NCBI RefSeq assembly: GCF_016429215.1
Contig: NZ_JAELUH010000006.1
Span: forward strand, 62,001 to 126,000
Direction of reading: 5' to 3'
Source of the DNA: Herbaspirillum sp. ASV7
GTDB taxonomy: Bacteria > Pseudomonadota > Gammaproteobacteria > Burkholderiales > Burkholderiaceae_D
DNA: 64,000 nt
Shown: positions 56,075 to 64,000 of the stretch, in pieces
How positions within the stretch are numbered: position 1 is the stretch's first letter
Layout of the letters: each line of letters begins with the position of its first letter
Program-made: the position numbers and the translations under genes
Notes under the pieces: generated by a model
Told to the model about the DNA's origin: nothing
Seen by the model: the letters and a program-made list of their open reading frames with translations, nothing else
The model's database searches: none

Positions 56075-57388
56075 TCAATGCAGACGGTCGATGCCATAGG
56101 CCCACAGCAGCAATTTGCGGCCATCGGCAATACTCATGGCCGTCACATCGGCCTTCTGCAGATCGGCCTGCACCACTTCGCGCACGGCGTTCATCACGTC
56201 CAGCCAAGAGCGGCGACCCGAGAGGTACTGCCGGGTATAGGATGCCTGCACCTCCTCGGCCGAGCGGGTGACCTCCACCAGGTTGCCCGCCCGTCCCAGG
56301 GCCTGCCGGTATTCGGTATAGGTGGAGCCGATCTGGGCGACCAGTTCCAGGCGGGCGGCATCCACCGCCAACAGGGCCGACTGATAGCGCCCTTGTGCGG
56401 CGGCCACCTCGGATCCCAGCGACAGTCCCGCCCCCAGCTGCATCTGCATGCCGATGAAGGCGCGATTGTTACTAGGCTGGTTGGGGACACTATAGTTGCC
56501 ACGCTGATGCTCCAGGCGCGCATAGACCTCAGGCCAATAGGCCGCCTGGCGGACCTTGATGGCCGATTCCTGGACCTGCGCATCGGCGCGCAGGCGCTTG
56601 AGCAAGGGACTGCTGGCCAGGGCGCTTTCGGTCAACACGGGTAGATCCTCGAGTACCGGTGCCTGCTCGACGTCGGCACGCAGCTCGGCATCGGTCAGCG
56701 GCAGGCCGACCAGTTGCTCCAGCTGCAGCCGGGCCGACTGGTGCGCCGCCTTGACGGCCAGCAGGTCGGTCAGGGCCTGGTCGCGGCGACCTTGTACCAG
56801 GGTGATATCCACCTTGGCGGCAGCGCCCTCTTTCTCACGGCGCCGGCTCTGCTCCAGGAAGTTCTCGAGCGCCGCCAGGTTCTTCTCGTTGGCGGCGCTG
56901 GCCAGATCCGACCTGAGCCAGATGCTGTATTGCGAGATCACCTGCTCTGCCAAGCGCAGACGTTGCTCGCGCACGGCTTCCTCGGCAGATTGCTGGTTGT
57001 GCTGTGCCTGCGCCAGCTGGGCCGACAAGCGTCCGCCCGACCAGAGCGTCTGCTGCAGCCGCAGGATGACCACGTTGGCGTCGCCGCCATAGGAAATGTC
57101 ACGGTTGCCCATAGCGCTGGCCCGCTCCACCGAGATCGAGGGCGTGGGGAAGAACTGCCACTGTGCCGCCGACACCCCGTCGGAAGCGGCCTCGGCTGCC
57201 CGCTGGCGAGACAGGGCCGCAGGATTGTTGAAGGCGGCCGCCTTGACCAGTTCGTCCAGCGTGATGGCGCTGGCGTCGGGGTGCATTGCCAGCAGAGCCA
57301 GGCAGAAGGCTGGTGCGGGCCAGGACTTGCGGCGGAAAAAACGGGGAAGAGGAAGAAGAGAGGTGAGCTTGTGTGCTTTGGCATTCAT
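56075..57388 (-). CDS. TolC-family outer-membrane channel of the type I system
   Basis: A 437-aa protein with a signal peptide (cleavage near DASA at about 41). Two outer-membrane efflux domains follow: the repeats start ITLDELVKAAAFNNPAAL and about residue 250 (LPVLTESALASSPLLKRL). Long alpha-helical hairpins rich in Ala, Gln and Arg lie between beta segments. The end, YGIDRLH, has no lipid anchor or long tail. It is the first gene of the minus-strand locus and precedes the EAL gene. With the ABC transporter and HlyD-like protein it completes a type I secretion system. The start ATG has only a weak GGAAA upstream. Confidence 0.92.
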   Translation of the reverse strand: MNAKAHKLTSLLPLPRFFRRKSWPAPAFCLALLAMHPDASAITLDELVKAAAFNNPAALSRQRAAEAASDGVSAAQWQFFPTPSISVERASAMGNRDISYGGDANVVILRLQQTLWSGGRLSAQLAQAQHNQQSAEEAVREQRLRLAEQVISQYSIWLRSDLASAANEKNLAALENFLEQSRRREKEGAAAKVDITLVQGRRDQALTDLLAVKAAHQSARLQLEQLVGLPLTDAELRADVEQAPVLEDLPVLTESALASSPLLKRLRADAQVQESAIKVRQAAYWPEVYARLEHQRGNYSVPNQPSNNRAFIGMQMQLGAGLSLGSEVAAAQGRYQSALLAVDAARLELVAQIGSTYTEYRQALGRAGNLVEVTRSAEEVQASYTRQYLSGRRSWLDVMNAVREVVQADLQKADVTAMSIADGRKLLLWAYGIDRLH

Positions 57389-57662
57389 CTGCGGTCATTT
57401 CCGGTTGGTCTTGTCCGCATCTGCAATGCCCGCCGTGACTTCATCCCCGCCGTGGGCAGGGAGAGAAATCCAGCGAGTCAGAAGTCTCCCCGGGGCAGGT
57501 GTGGCAGCGACGCCCCCGTGAAGGATTGCAGGAAAGTGAAAGGAACTCGGACAAGAATGTGCTTTTTTATGATCGTGGAAATGCACTTGCGTCCGAATTG
57601 TCCGATGGTGCGAAAGCTGCAGATTGAACTCGAAGTTTTTCGAGAAAACCGCAGCAAAACAA
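57389..57662 (-). promoter_or_regulatory. Upstream region of tolC
   Basis: No gene is visible in these 274 bases. A short hairpin-capable element, CTCGAA-GTTT-TTCGAG, lies at 57629-57644, about 240 bases before the tolC start. The promoter for tolC-EAL should be here; I cannot point to convincing boxes. Confidence 0.4.
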
Positions 57663-57686
57663 AAAGGCAGCCGGGAAGCTGCCTTT
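57663..57686 (-). terminator. Rho-independent terminator of the TPR gene
   Basis: A 9-bp perfect stem, AAAGGCAGC and GCTGCCTTT, with a 6-nt loop is followed on the minus strand by TTGTTTTG. It starts 27 bases after the stop codon of the TPR/glycosyltransferase gene and insulates the tolC promoter region from it. Confidence 0.85.
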
Positions 57687-57712
57687 CTCTTGCCCCGCGT
57701 GATGAAGGATTT

Positions 57713-59449
57713 CTAGGGCGATGGTGACGGCATTGGCGACGGCAACTGCGCCACCGCCAATGCCGCGCGCAGGGTCGCGATCACGTCATCCCAGCCACCC
57801 GGTTGCTGCTGGCGGAACAGGCGTGCCTGCGGATACCAGGGCGAGCTTGATTGGTTGAGGAACCAGCGCCAGTCCGGCGCGTAGGGCAAGGCGATCCACA
57901 CCGGCAGTCCCATTGCGCCGGAGAGATGGGCGGCGGCGGTATCGACGCTGATCACCAGATCCATGCAGGACAAGGCCGCCGCCGTATCGCTGAAATCGAC
58001 GATATCGGCCCCCAGCCAGTGCCACTGCCGGCGCTCCTGCTGCTGCAACCAGCGGGCATCTTCGTCCTGCAGGTCGGGCTGGACCACGAACAGTTCCAGT
58101 CCGGCCCGGGCCGCTGCCAGCGAGGCAAAGCGCGACAGGGCGATGGAGCGGCGGCCATCATTGACGTTACCGCGATTACCGGAACACACCACCGCCACGC
58201 GCACGCCGCCCGGCAGGCGCGGCGCCATGGCGTCGATGCGCTGCGTCCAGACGCTGCGCTTGCCCGGCTCGGCCGCCAGATAGGGAATGGGCGCCGGGAT
58301 GGAGTCACGCCCGGTATTGCAGATCAGCGGCAGGCTCATCAGCGGCAACTGGAAGTCCACCTCGGGCAGCGGGTCCCCCATCGCCACCAACTGCAGGCGC
58401 GCCGCATCGGGCAGGCTCTGCATCAGCTGCAGCAAGCTGGCCGGCACCTCCAGGACAACCTGGGCACCGGTGGCCGCGATCTGTTGCACATAGCGGCTGA
58501 ACTGGATGGTATCGCCATGGCCCTGCTCGCTCCACAACAGGATGCGCTTGCCGGTGAGCGAGCTGGCACCGTTCCAGGCAGGGATGGCGGCGTGACGATA
58601 GGGATCGGCGTCGCGGCCCTCCCAGCGCCACTCGTAGAGCGGCCAGGCTTCCTCCAGGCGGCCCAGCACCAGCAACGACAGGGCCAGGTTGATGCGCGCA
58701 TCGGCCTCGCCGTCGTCCAGGCGCAGCGCGCGGCGGTAGCTGTCGATGGCTTCATCATGGTCACGCAGACGCGCCAGCGAGGTGCCACGGCTGACGTGGG
58801 CATCGACCAGATCGGGAGCCAGGATGAGTGCCTGGTCGTAATAGCGCAGGGCTTGCTCGAATTCGCCCAGGGCGTGCTCGACCAGGCCGGCAGCCAGCCA
58901 GTATTGGGCCTCCTGGTCGTTCAGGCGCAGGGCATTGTGGATGCTGGTGCGGGCAGCTTCCCATTGGCGGGCACGTTCCTGCAGCAGCGCCTTGCGGTGC
59001 CAGGTGCCGGGCACATCCGGATTCAATTGCAGGGCCTCATCCAGCAAGGCCATGGCTTGGACGTCGTTTTTGCCGGACGGCGACATCCCCTGCAGGGCTG
59101 CGGCTGCCGCGACGAAGAATTCAGGCTGCACATGGCCGGCCTCGATCAGGTCGCGATACAGCAGGAAGGCATCCTCGAACCGCCCCTGCTCGTAGAAGGC
59201 ACGACCGAGCCGATAGCGCAGGGCCAGGGCTTCCTGGCTGTCGGGCTGTACCCGCCGTAGCGCCTGCTGCCAGGCCAGCGCGGCTTCCTCGAAGCGCCCT
59301 TGCGCCGCCGCCACGCTGCCCAGCAGGTGCAGGGCATCCTTGTTGTCGGGCTGCGTCTGCAGCAGTCCGAACAGGGCCGCTTCGGCAGCGGCGTAGTCTT
59401 GCTGGTCGAAATGGGCCAGGGCTTGGGTCAGCGTTTGGTGGGCGTTCAT
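57713..59449 (-). CDS. TPR protein with glycosyltransferase-like C-terminal domain
   Basis: A 578-aa cytoplasmic protein. Residues 1-290 are a run of tetratricopeptide units, for example QALRYYDQALILAPDLVDAH and DEAIDSYRRALRLDDGEADA. Residues about 305-560 look like the GT-B fold of the heptosyltransferase group, with LLWSEQGHGDTIQFSRY, PLMSLPLI and a C-terminal DLVISVDTAAAHLSGAMG, where the last motif is the usual donor-binding region. Such TPR-GT proteins are common in Betaproteobacteria and poorly characterised; some relatives glycosylate adhesins or flagellin. Its place next to the adhesin locus makes protein glycosylation possible, but it has its own terminator and may be unrelated. Confidence 0.88.
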   Translation of the reverse strand: MNAHQTLTQALAHFDQQDYAAAEAALFGLLQTQPDNKDALHLLGSVAAAQGRFEEAALAWQQALRRVQPDSQEALALRYRLGRAFYEQGRFEDAFLLYRDLIEAGHVQPEFFVAAAAALQGMSPSGKNDVQAMALLDEALQLNPDVPGTWHRKALLQERARQWEAARTSIHNALRLNDQEAQYWLAAGLVEHALGEFEQALRYYDQALILAPDLVDAHVSRGTSLARLRDHDEAIDSYRRALRLDDGEADARINLALSLLVLGRLEEAWPLYEWRWEGRDADPYRHAAIPAWNGASSLTGKRILLWSEQGHGDTIQFSRYVQQIAATGAQVVLEVPASLLQLMQSLPDAARLQLVAMGDPLPEVDFQLPLMSLPLICNTGRDSIPAPIPYLAAEPGKRSVWTQRIDAMAPRLPGGVRVAVVCSGNRGNVNDGRRSIALSRFASLAAARAGLELFVVQPDLQDEDARWLQQQERRQWHWLGADIVDFSDTAAALSCMDLVISVDTAAAHLSGAMGLPVWIALPYAPDWRWFLNQSSSPWYPQARLFRQQQPGGWDDVIATLRAALAVAQLPSPMPSPSP

Positions 59450-59517
59450 GGCGGGTGGAGTGAGGCAAACAGCGCTATTGTCTCATCCCTGCCCCCACCA
59501 AGGCAGGCAGTGCCTGC

Positions 59518-60219
59518 TCAATGCTTGAAGACCAGCACCGGATCGCTGCGGTAGATGGCCGGGTACATCTTCTGCAGGTTGGCGATCTTGGGCAGGTCGT
59601 TGTAGGCGATGTAGGGCTGGTTGGGATGCAGGGTGGCGTAGTCCTGGTGATAATCCTCGGCCGCATAGAAGCCCTGCAGCGACGTCACCTGCGTCACGAT
59701 GGGCGAGGAAAACACGTGAGCCGCATTGATCTGCGCGATGTAGGCCTCGGCGGCCTGCTTCTGCTGATCGCTGCCGGTAAAGATGGCAGAACGGTATTGC
59801 GTGCCGTGGTCCGGCCCCTGGCGGTTCAGCTGGGTAGGATCATGGGCCACCGAGAAATAGATCTGCAGGATCTGGCCAAAGGAGATCTTGCGCGGGTCAT
59901 AGGTCACCTGGACCGACTCGGCGTGGCCGGTACTGCCCGAGCTGACCATCGCATAGCTCGCCGAATCCGGCTTGCCCCCGGCATAGCCGGACACCGCCCT
60001 GAGCACGCCCTGGGTGTGCTGGAACACCCCCTGCACGCCCCAGAAGCAGCCACCGGCCAGCACCACGCTCTCGCTGGGAGCGCTGGAGACCAGCTGCGCC
60101 TTGCCGGCAGGCGCCGGCACGGCGACGGCGGCTTCGGCCGCATGGACGGAAGAGAGGGACGACAGCGCCAGGCACAAGGCGGCCGCCGATGCCAGGGCAA
60201 CGGGTTTCAGCAGGGACAT
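59518..60219 (-). CDS. msrA: Periplasmic peptide methionine sulfoxide reductase A
   Basis: A 233-aa MsrA with an N-terminal signal peptide (cleavage near VHAAEA at about 27), unlike the usual cytoplasmic enzyme. The catalytic motif GGCFWG has Cys58. Other family motifs are SGYAGG, VQVTYDP, FSVAHDPTQLNRQGPDHGTQYRS and FYAAEDYHQDY. It reduces the S-form of methionine sulfoxide. It lies 57 bases after msrQ on the same strand, so all three msr genes are probably one operon, giving envelope repair of both free-oxidant-damaged stereoisomers together with MsrP. C-terminal residues that could be resolving cysteines are absent: no further Cys follows the catalytic one. Confidence 0.94.
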   Translation of the reverse strand: MSLLKPVALASAAALCLALSSLSSVHAAEAAVAVPAPAGKAQLVSSAPSESVVLAGGCFWGVQGVFQHTQGVLRAVSGYAGGKPDSASYAMVSSGSTGHAESVQVTYDPRKISFGQILQIYFSVAHDPTQLNRQGPDHGTQYRSAIFTGSDQQKQAAEAYIAQINAAHVFSSPIVTQVTSLQGFYAAEDYHQDYATLHPNQPYIAYNDLPKIANLQKMYPAIYRSDPVLVFKH

Positions 60220-60276
60220 GGAGGGCTCCGAAAAACGGTAAGAGAAACGAACAGCAAATACGGGCCGGTCAGCGCC

Positions 60277-60930
60277 TCAGGAACGCTGCACCGCCACCGG
60301 CGCCCTGCCCCGGCGCCAGGCCAGCCGCAAGGCCAGCATCAGGCCGACCAGCACGGCAAAGAGCAGCGGCTGGGCAATCAGGTTCTTGCCAGCCTTGTCC
60401 CACCAGTAGTGCAGCACGCCCAGCGGCACGATCACATAGACCAGCCGGTGCAGCGCCTGCCAGCGCTTGCCGCCCAGTCGCCGCACCATGCCATTGGTGC
60501 TGGTGACGGCCAGCGGGATCGTCAGCAACAGCGCCAGCACGCCGACGGTGATGAAGGGCCGCTTGACGATGTCCTTCCAGATCTCGCCCAGGTCGAAGAA
60601 ATGGTCGAACCAGACAAAGGTCGTGAAATGCAGGCTCAGGTAGAAAAACGCCATCAGCCCCAGCATGCGGCGCATGCGCACCAGCCAGTTCAGGCCGGTC
60701 AGCTTGCGCAGCGGCGTCACGGCCAGGGTGATGCAGAACAGGTAGAGGGTCCAGTCACCGGTGCTGTGGGTGATGAATTCCAGCGGATTGGCGCCCAGCC
60801 CGCCGGTAAAGCCCAGCATGACCAGCCGCGCCAGCGGCGTGAAGGCCAGTGCCAGGAAGACCCACCACAGCCCCGTGACGGCACGCGGCTTGAGGTTACG
60901 AAGTACGGCGGGAGCGAGCTGCAGGGCCAT
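60277..60930 (-). CDS. msrQ: Methionine sulfoxide reductase heme-binding subunit
   Basis: A 217-aa inner-membrane b-type cytochrome (YedZ/MsrQ). The ATG at 60930 is 7 nt after the msrP stop; the upstream alternative at 60981 would overlap msrP. Six membrane segments are visible. Conserved histidines occur in FITHSTGDW, YLSLHFTTFVWFDHF, WQALHRLVYV and GVLHYWW, the heme ligands of the family. MsrQ passes electrons from the respiratory chain or flavin reductase to MsrP. Confidence 0.95.
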   Translation of the reverse strand: MALQLAPAVLRNLKPRAVTGLWWVFLALAFTPLARLVMLGFTGGLGANPLEFITHSTGDWTLYLFCITLAVTPLRKLTGLNWLVRMRRMLGLMAFFYLSLHFTTFVWFDHFFDLGEIWKDIVKRPFITVGVLALLLTIPLAVTSTNGMVRRLGGKRWQALHRLVYVIVPLGVLHYWWDKAGKNLIAQPLLFAVLVGLMLALRLAWRRGRAPVAVQRS

Positions 60931-60937
60931 GGCGTTC

Positions 60938-61906
60938 TCAGTAGAACTTGCGCAGGTCCATGCCGCTATAGAGGCTGGCAACGTCGTTGTAGCCGTTGAA
61001 CATCAGGGTCTTGCGCTTGGGCGCGAAGAAACCATCCTCGCCGATGCGGCGCTCGGTGGCCTGCGACCAGCGCGGGTGATCCACCTCGGGATTGACGTTG
61101 GAATAGAAACCGTACTCGCGCGGGGCATACAGGTTCCAGGCGGTCTTGGGCTCTTCCTTGACGAAGCGGATCTTGACAATGGACTTGGCCGACTTGAAGC
61201 CATACTTCCATGGCACGATGATGCGCACCGGCGCGCCGTTCTGGTTGGGCAGCACCTCCCCATACATGCCCAGCGTCAACAGGGTCAGCGGATGATTGGC
61301 CTCGTCCATGCGCAGGCCTTCGCGATAGGGCCAGTTGAGGATGGGGTCGCTGATGCCGGGCATCTGCTTCTTGTCGGCCAGGGTGACGAATTCGACATAC
61401 TTGGCATTGCCGGTGGGCTCGGCCTTCTTGATCAGGGCCGACAGCGAATAGCCGATCCAGGGGATCACCATCGACCAGCCCTCCACGCAGCGCAGCCGAT
61501 AGATGCGCTCTTCCAGCGGCGCCAGCTTGGTCAGGGCGTCCAGGTCCAGGGTGAAGGGCTTCTTCACCTCGCCTTCGATGTCCACCGTCCAGGGGCTGGT
61601 CTTCAGGGTGCCGGCGTTCTTGGCCGGATCGGCCTTGTCGGTGCCGAATTCGTAGAAATTGTTGTAGCTGGTGGCGTCCTTGTAGGCGGTCTGCTTGTCC
61701 ATGACCGCGTAGGCGTTATTGAGCTTGGCCGGCAGCTTGCGGCCCTGCTGGGCAAAGGCCTGGGGCAGCGCGCCCATGCCGCCGGCCAGCGCCGCACCGG
61801 CCGCCACCCGCGCCATGAAGCTGCGGCGCGACAGGTAGATATCCCTGGGCGTGATCTCGGATGCGGTGGGAATCTCGATCTGGTCGGGTCGAATCTTGAT
61901 CAGCAT
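60938..61906 (-). CDS. msrP: Methionine sulfoxide reductase catalytic subunit, molybdopterin-dependent
   Basis: A 322-aa periplasmic enzyme; the ATG at 61906 has GGAG 6 nt upstream. A twin-arginine signal ([18 protein letters not shown], cleavage near AFAQ at about 52) shows export in folded form. The molybdenum-binding cysteine is Cys140 in RCVEGWSM. Further family motifs are [19 protein letters not shown] and [19 protein letters not shown]. MsrP repairs methionine sulfoxide in periplasmic proteins after hypochlorite stress. It heads the msrP-msrQ-msrA operon and is divergent from a two-component system, with a CusR/HprR-like box in between. Confidence 0.96.
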   Translation of the reverse strand: MLIKIRPDQIEIPTASEITPRDIYLSRRSFMARVAAGAALAGGMGALPQAFAQQGRKLPAKLNNAYAVMDKQTAYKDATSYNNFYEFGTDKADPAKNAGTLKTSPWTVDIEGEVKKPFTLDLDALTKLAPLEERIYRLRCVEGWSMVIPWIGYSLSALIKKAEPTGNAKYVEFVTLADKKQMPGISDPILNWPYREGLRMDEANHPLTLLTLGMYGEVLPNQNGAPVRIIVPWKYGFKSAKSIVKIRFVKEEPKTAWNLYAPREYGFYSNVNPEVDHPRWSQATERRIGEDGFFAPKRKTLMFNGYNDVASLYSGMDLRKFY

Positions 61907-62002
61907 GGTGCGCTCCGGCAAGGTGGGGGTCCTGCATGGCCTCAGCCATGGCAACGTGAAGGCATCTTAAAGGCGACGGCGTGACAGGCAAGTGGCAATT
62001 TG

Positions 62003-62018
62003 ATGACAATTTTGTCAT
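62003..62018. promoter_or_regulatory. CusR/HprR-type binding box
   Basis: The sequence ATGACAA-TT-TTGTCAT is a perfect 7-bp inverted repeat with a 2-nt centre. It equals the core of the E. coli CusR box (ATGACAANNTTGTCAT), which HprR also recognises. It lies midway between msrP (start 61906) and the response-regulator gene (start 62107), so one site could control both divergent units. Confidence 0.8.
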
Positions 62019-62106
62019 GAAGAAAAATCCCGTCATTGCTAGAATCTCAGGCATTTTCCTGCATCCTGCAAGCTTTTTAAGCGACCTACTGAGCAACTGA
62101 CCCGGC

Positions 62107-62778
62107 ATGGCTATCCTGGTAATCGAAGACGACCCCAAGACCGGGGACTACCTGCGCCGCGGCTTGCGCGAGTCCGGCTATGTGGTCGACCTGGCGCGCA
62201 ACGGCACCGATGGTCTGCACATGGCGCTGGAACAGGACTACGACCTGGTGGTGCTGGATGTGATGCTGCCCGGCCTGGATGGCTGGCAGGTCATGAGTGC
62301 GCTGCGCAACAAGCGCGACCTGCCGGTGCTCTTCCTGACCGCCAAGGACCATGTGGATGACCGCATCCGCGGCCTGCAACTGGGCGCCGATGATTACCTG
62401 GTCAAGCCCTTTTCCTTCACCGAGCTGGTGTTGCGCATCCGCACCCTGCTGCGACGTGGCGTCACCCGCGAGACCGAGGTCTACGAGATCGCCGACCTGC
62501 AACTGGACCACGTACGCCACAAGGTGACCCGCCAGGGCGTCAACATCGCCCTCACCAACAAGGAATTCATGCTGCTGCACCTGCTCATCAAGCGGCGCGG
62601 CGAAGCGCTGTCGCGCAGCGTGATCGCCTCGCAGATCTGGGACATGAACTTCGACAGCGACACCAACGTCGTCGATGTCGCCATCAAGCGCCTGCGCGCC
62701 AAGGTCGATGCCCCCTTCGAGCAGAAACTGATCCACACCGTGCGCAGCGTCGGCTACATGTTCTCGGAAGAACCATGA
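62107..62778 (+). CDS. OmpR-family response regulator, HprR/CusR-like
   Basis: A 223-aa protein. The receiver domain (1-115) has the acidic pocket EDD at 7-9, the phosphoacceptor Asp51 in [11 protein letters not shown] motifs in FLTAKD and VKPFSF. A winged-helix DNA-binding domain (about 125-220) ends [11 protein letters not shown]. Length and motifs match the heavy-metal/redox subgroup (CusR, IrlR, HprR). It overlaps the kinase gene by ATGA. The adjacent msrPQ operon and binding box suggest control of methionine sulfoxide repair, as HprRS does in E. coli. Copper sensing is the alternative. Confidence 0.94.
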   Translation: MAILVIEDDPKTGDYLRRGLRESGYVVDLARNGTDGLHMALEQDYDLVVLDVMLPGLDGWQVMSALRNKRDLPVLFLTAKDHVDDRIRGLQLGADDYLVKPFSFTELVLRIRTLLRRGVTRETEVYEIADLQLDHVRHKVTRQGVNIALTNKEFMLLHLLIKRRGEALSRSVIASQIWDMNFDSDTNVVDVAIKRLRAKVDAPFEQKLIHTVRSVGYMFSEEP

Positions 62779-64000
62779 ACAACCGTACCGAAGCGGCCGC
62801 CGGTGGCGGCTGGACGCTGACCACCCGGGTCACGGCGCTGTTCGCCCTGCTGGCCTGTCTGGTCGTGACCAGCCTGGGCATCTACCTGGATGGCGCGGCC
62901 CGCCAGGCGCTGGCCCAGCGCGCCGACCAGGCGCTGATCGGCCGGGTCGAGCATTTCCGCACCCTGATGCAGGATCTCTACAACGTCGAGCAGATGGAGC
63001 AGCGCCCGGCCCTCTTCGAAAGCATGATGGGCAATGAGCAGGATGTGCGCATCTTCCGCCGCCGCAATGAAGCGCCCTTCATCCAGAGCAATCCCGACCA
63101 CCTGGTCCCGCCGCCGATGGAACCGCTGCCGGTGGGGCAACCGCTGTCGGCCGCCAACCTGGTCACCAGCGCGCGCGACGATGGTGTAAAGGTGCGCTGG
63201 GTCTCGGCACTGGCCGACGTCGGCCGGGGGCGGGGCCAGGGCGGCGATACGGTGGAAATCGTGGCTGCCTACGTCATGGTGCAGGAAGCGCGCATGATGC
63301 GCAGCTATCGCTGGCGCATCGCCGGCGCGGCCGCCGCAGCGGTCCTGCTGACCGCCCTGCTGGGCTTCCTGCTGCTGCGCCGCGGCCTGCAGCCGCTGGT
63401 GGCGATGAGCCAGCGCGCCGCCCAGATCACCCCGGATCATCTGTCGGCCCGCCTGGAACAGGACGGCATGCCGGCCGAGCTGCGCCGCGTGGCGCTGTCC
63501 TTCAATGCCATGCTGGACCGGCTGGAAGCCGGCTACGCCCACCTGGCGCAGTTTTCCGGCGACCTGGCCCACGAGATCCGCACCCCCATCAACGTGCTCA
63601 TGGGACAGAGCCAGGTTGCCCTGGGACAGCGCCGCTCGCCAGAAGAATACGAGCAGCTGCTGGAATCGAACGTGGAAGAATTGCAGCGCCTGGCGCGCAT
63701 CGTCGAGAACATCCTGTTCCTGGCCCAGGCCGACCACGCCACGCTGGCCGTGGAGTGCAGCCAGCTGGATCTGTCCGAGGAGCTGGGCAAGATCACCGAC
63801 TACTTCGAGGGCATTGCCGACGAGCGCGGCATGCGCTTCGAACTCGCTGCACAGGGTGTGTGCCGGGCCAACCTGATCATGTGGCGGCGTGCGGTGAACA
63901 ACCTGGTCATCAATGCGGTGCGCTATGGCGAGCCCGACAGCAGCATCCGCATCCAGGCGCACAGCGATGGCGGCGGCAGCCGCATCATCGTCGAAAACCG
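62775..64000 (+). CDS. Sensor histidine kinase, HprS/CusS-like, truncated by the window edge
   Basis: The first 408 residues are visible; the frame is open at the right edge, within the ATPase domain. Membrane segments at about 19-37 and 182-201 enclose a 145-residue periplasmic domain. A HAMP domain (about 203-255) is followed by the dimerisation helix with phosphoacceptor His266 in [13 protein letters not shown] and then the N-box [11 protein letters not shown]. Met is frequent in the periplasmic domain (for example [11 protein letters not shown] and SMMG), which would suit sensing of methionine-oxidising agents or copper; that is inference. Translation is coupled to the response regulator. 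Confidence 0.94.
   Translation, partial: MNNRTEAAAGGGWTLTTRVTALFALLACLVVTSLGIYLDGAARQALAQRADQALIGRVEHFRTLMQDLYNVEQMEQRPALFESMMGNEQDVRIFRRRNEAPFIQSNPDHLVPPPMEPLPVGQPLSAANLVTSARDDGVKVRWVSALADVGRGRGQGGDTVEIVAAYVMVQEARMMRSYRWRIAGAAAAAVLLTALLGFLLLRRGLQPLVAMSQRAAQITPDHLSARLEQDGMPAELRRVALSFNAMLDRLEAGYAHLAQFSGDLAHEIRTPINVLMGQSQVALGQRRSPEEYEQLLESNVEELQRLARIVENILFLAQADHATLAVECSQLDLSEELGKITDYFEGIADERGMRFELAAQGVCRANLIMWRRAVNNLVINAVRYGEPDSSIRIQAHSDGGGSRIIVEN

Overview
The window is GC-rich DNA, almost fully coding, with gene content typical of a Betaproteobacterium. A Herbaspirillum-like member of the Oxalobacteraceae is my best guess, inferred from gene content and style and not from any marker gene. The left edge cuts a type IV prepilin peptidase gene and the right edge cuts a sensor kinase gene.

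Layout. (1) 1-5209: the end of a prepilin peptidase gene, two small membrane-protein genes, and a 1191-aa calcium-binding RTX protein with a FrpC-type Asp-Pro self-processing module. The second small gene overlaps the RTX gene by ATGA. (2) 5247-6857: a chemotaxis receptor. (3) 7066-12956: a MocR-type regulator divergent from a class II (degradative) HMG-CoA reductase, then a periplasmic binding protein and an MFS transporter. This looks like a mevalonate or isoprenoid-acid uptake and catabolism unit. (4) 12974-57388: about 44 kb with every gene on the minus strand, devoted to giant secreted adhesins. In transcription order it holds a TolC-like outer-membrane channel, an EAL phosphodiesterase, a terminator and AT-rich gap, a type I secretion ABC transporter, an HlyD-like adaptor, a MotA/ExbB-like channel protein, a roughly 3141-aa adhesin broken by a G8 tract, a 945-aa adhesin, a 7250-aa adhesin, a MotB/OmpA-like partner, a free-standing copy of the large adhesin's N-terminal domain, and two paralogous XRE regulators. 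(5) 57713-59449: a TPR/glycosyltransferase-like protein. (6) 59518-64000: a methionine-sulfoxide repair operon (msrP, msrQ, periplasmic msrA) divergent from an HprRS/CusRS-like two-component system, with a near-perfect CusR/HprR-type box between them.

The adhesin locus is the most interesting part. Its parts list matches the logic of Salmonella SPI-4 (giant adhesin, dedicated type I secretion, and a MotAB-like proton-channel pair), but the cargo differs. The 7250-aa protein carries about 52 helical units of 65-85 residues arranged in a three-unit A-B-C superperiod of about 220 residues, a repeat family I do not recognise. It is followed by 11 Ig-like repeats, three 155-residue repeats and an RTX-like C-terminus. 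The two halves of the channel pair sit about 35 kb apart, at opposite ends of the adhesin genes. All functional statements rest on reading motifs by eye; no database search was possible.
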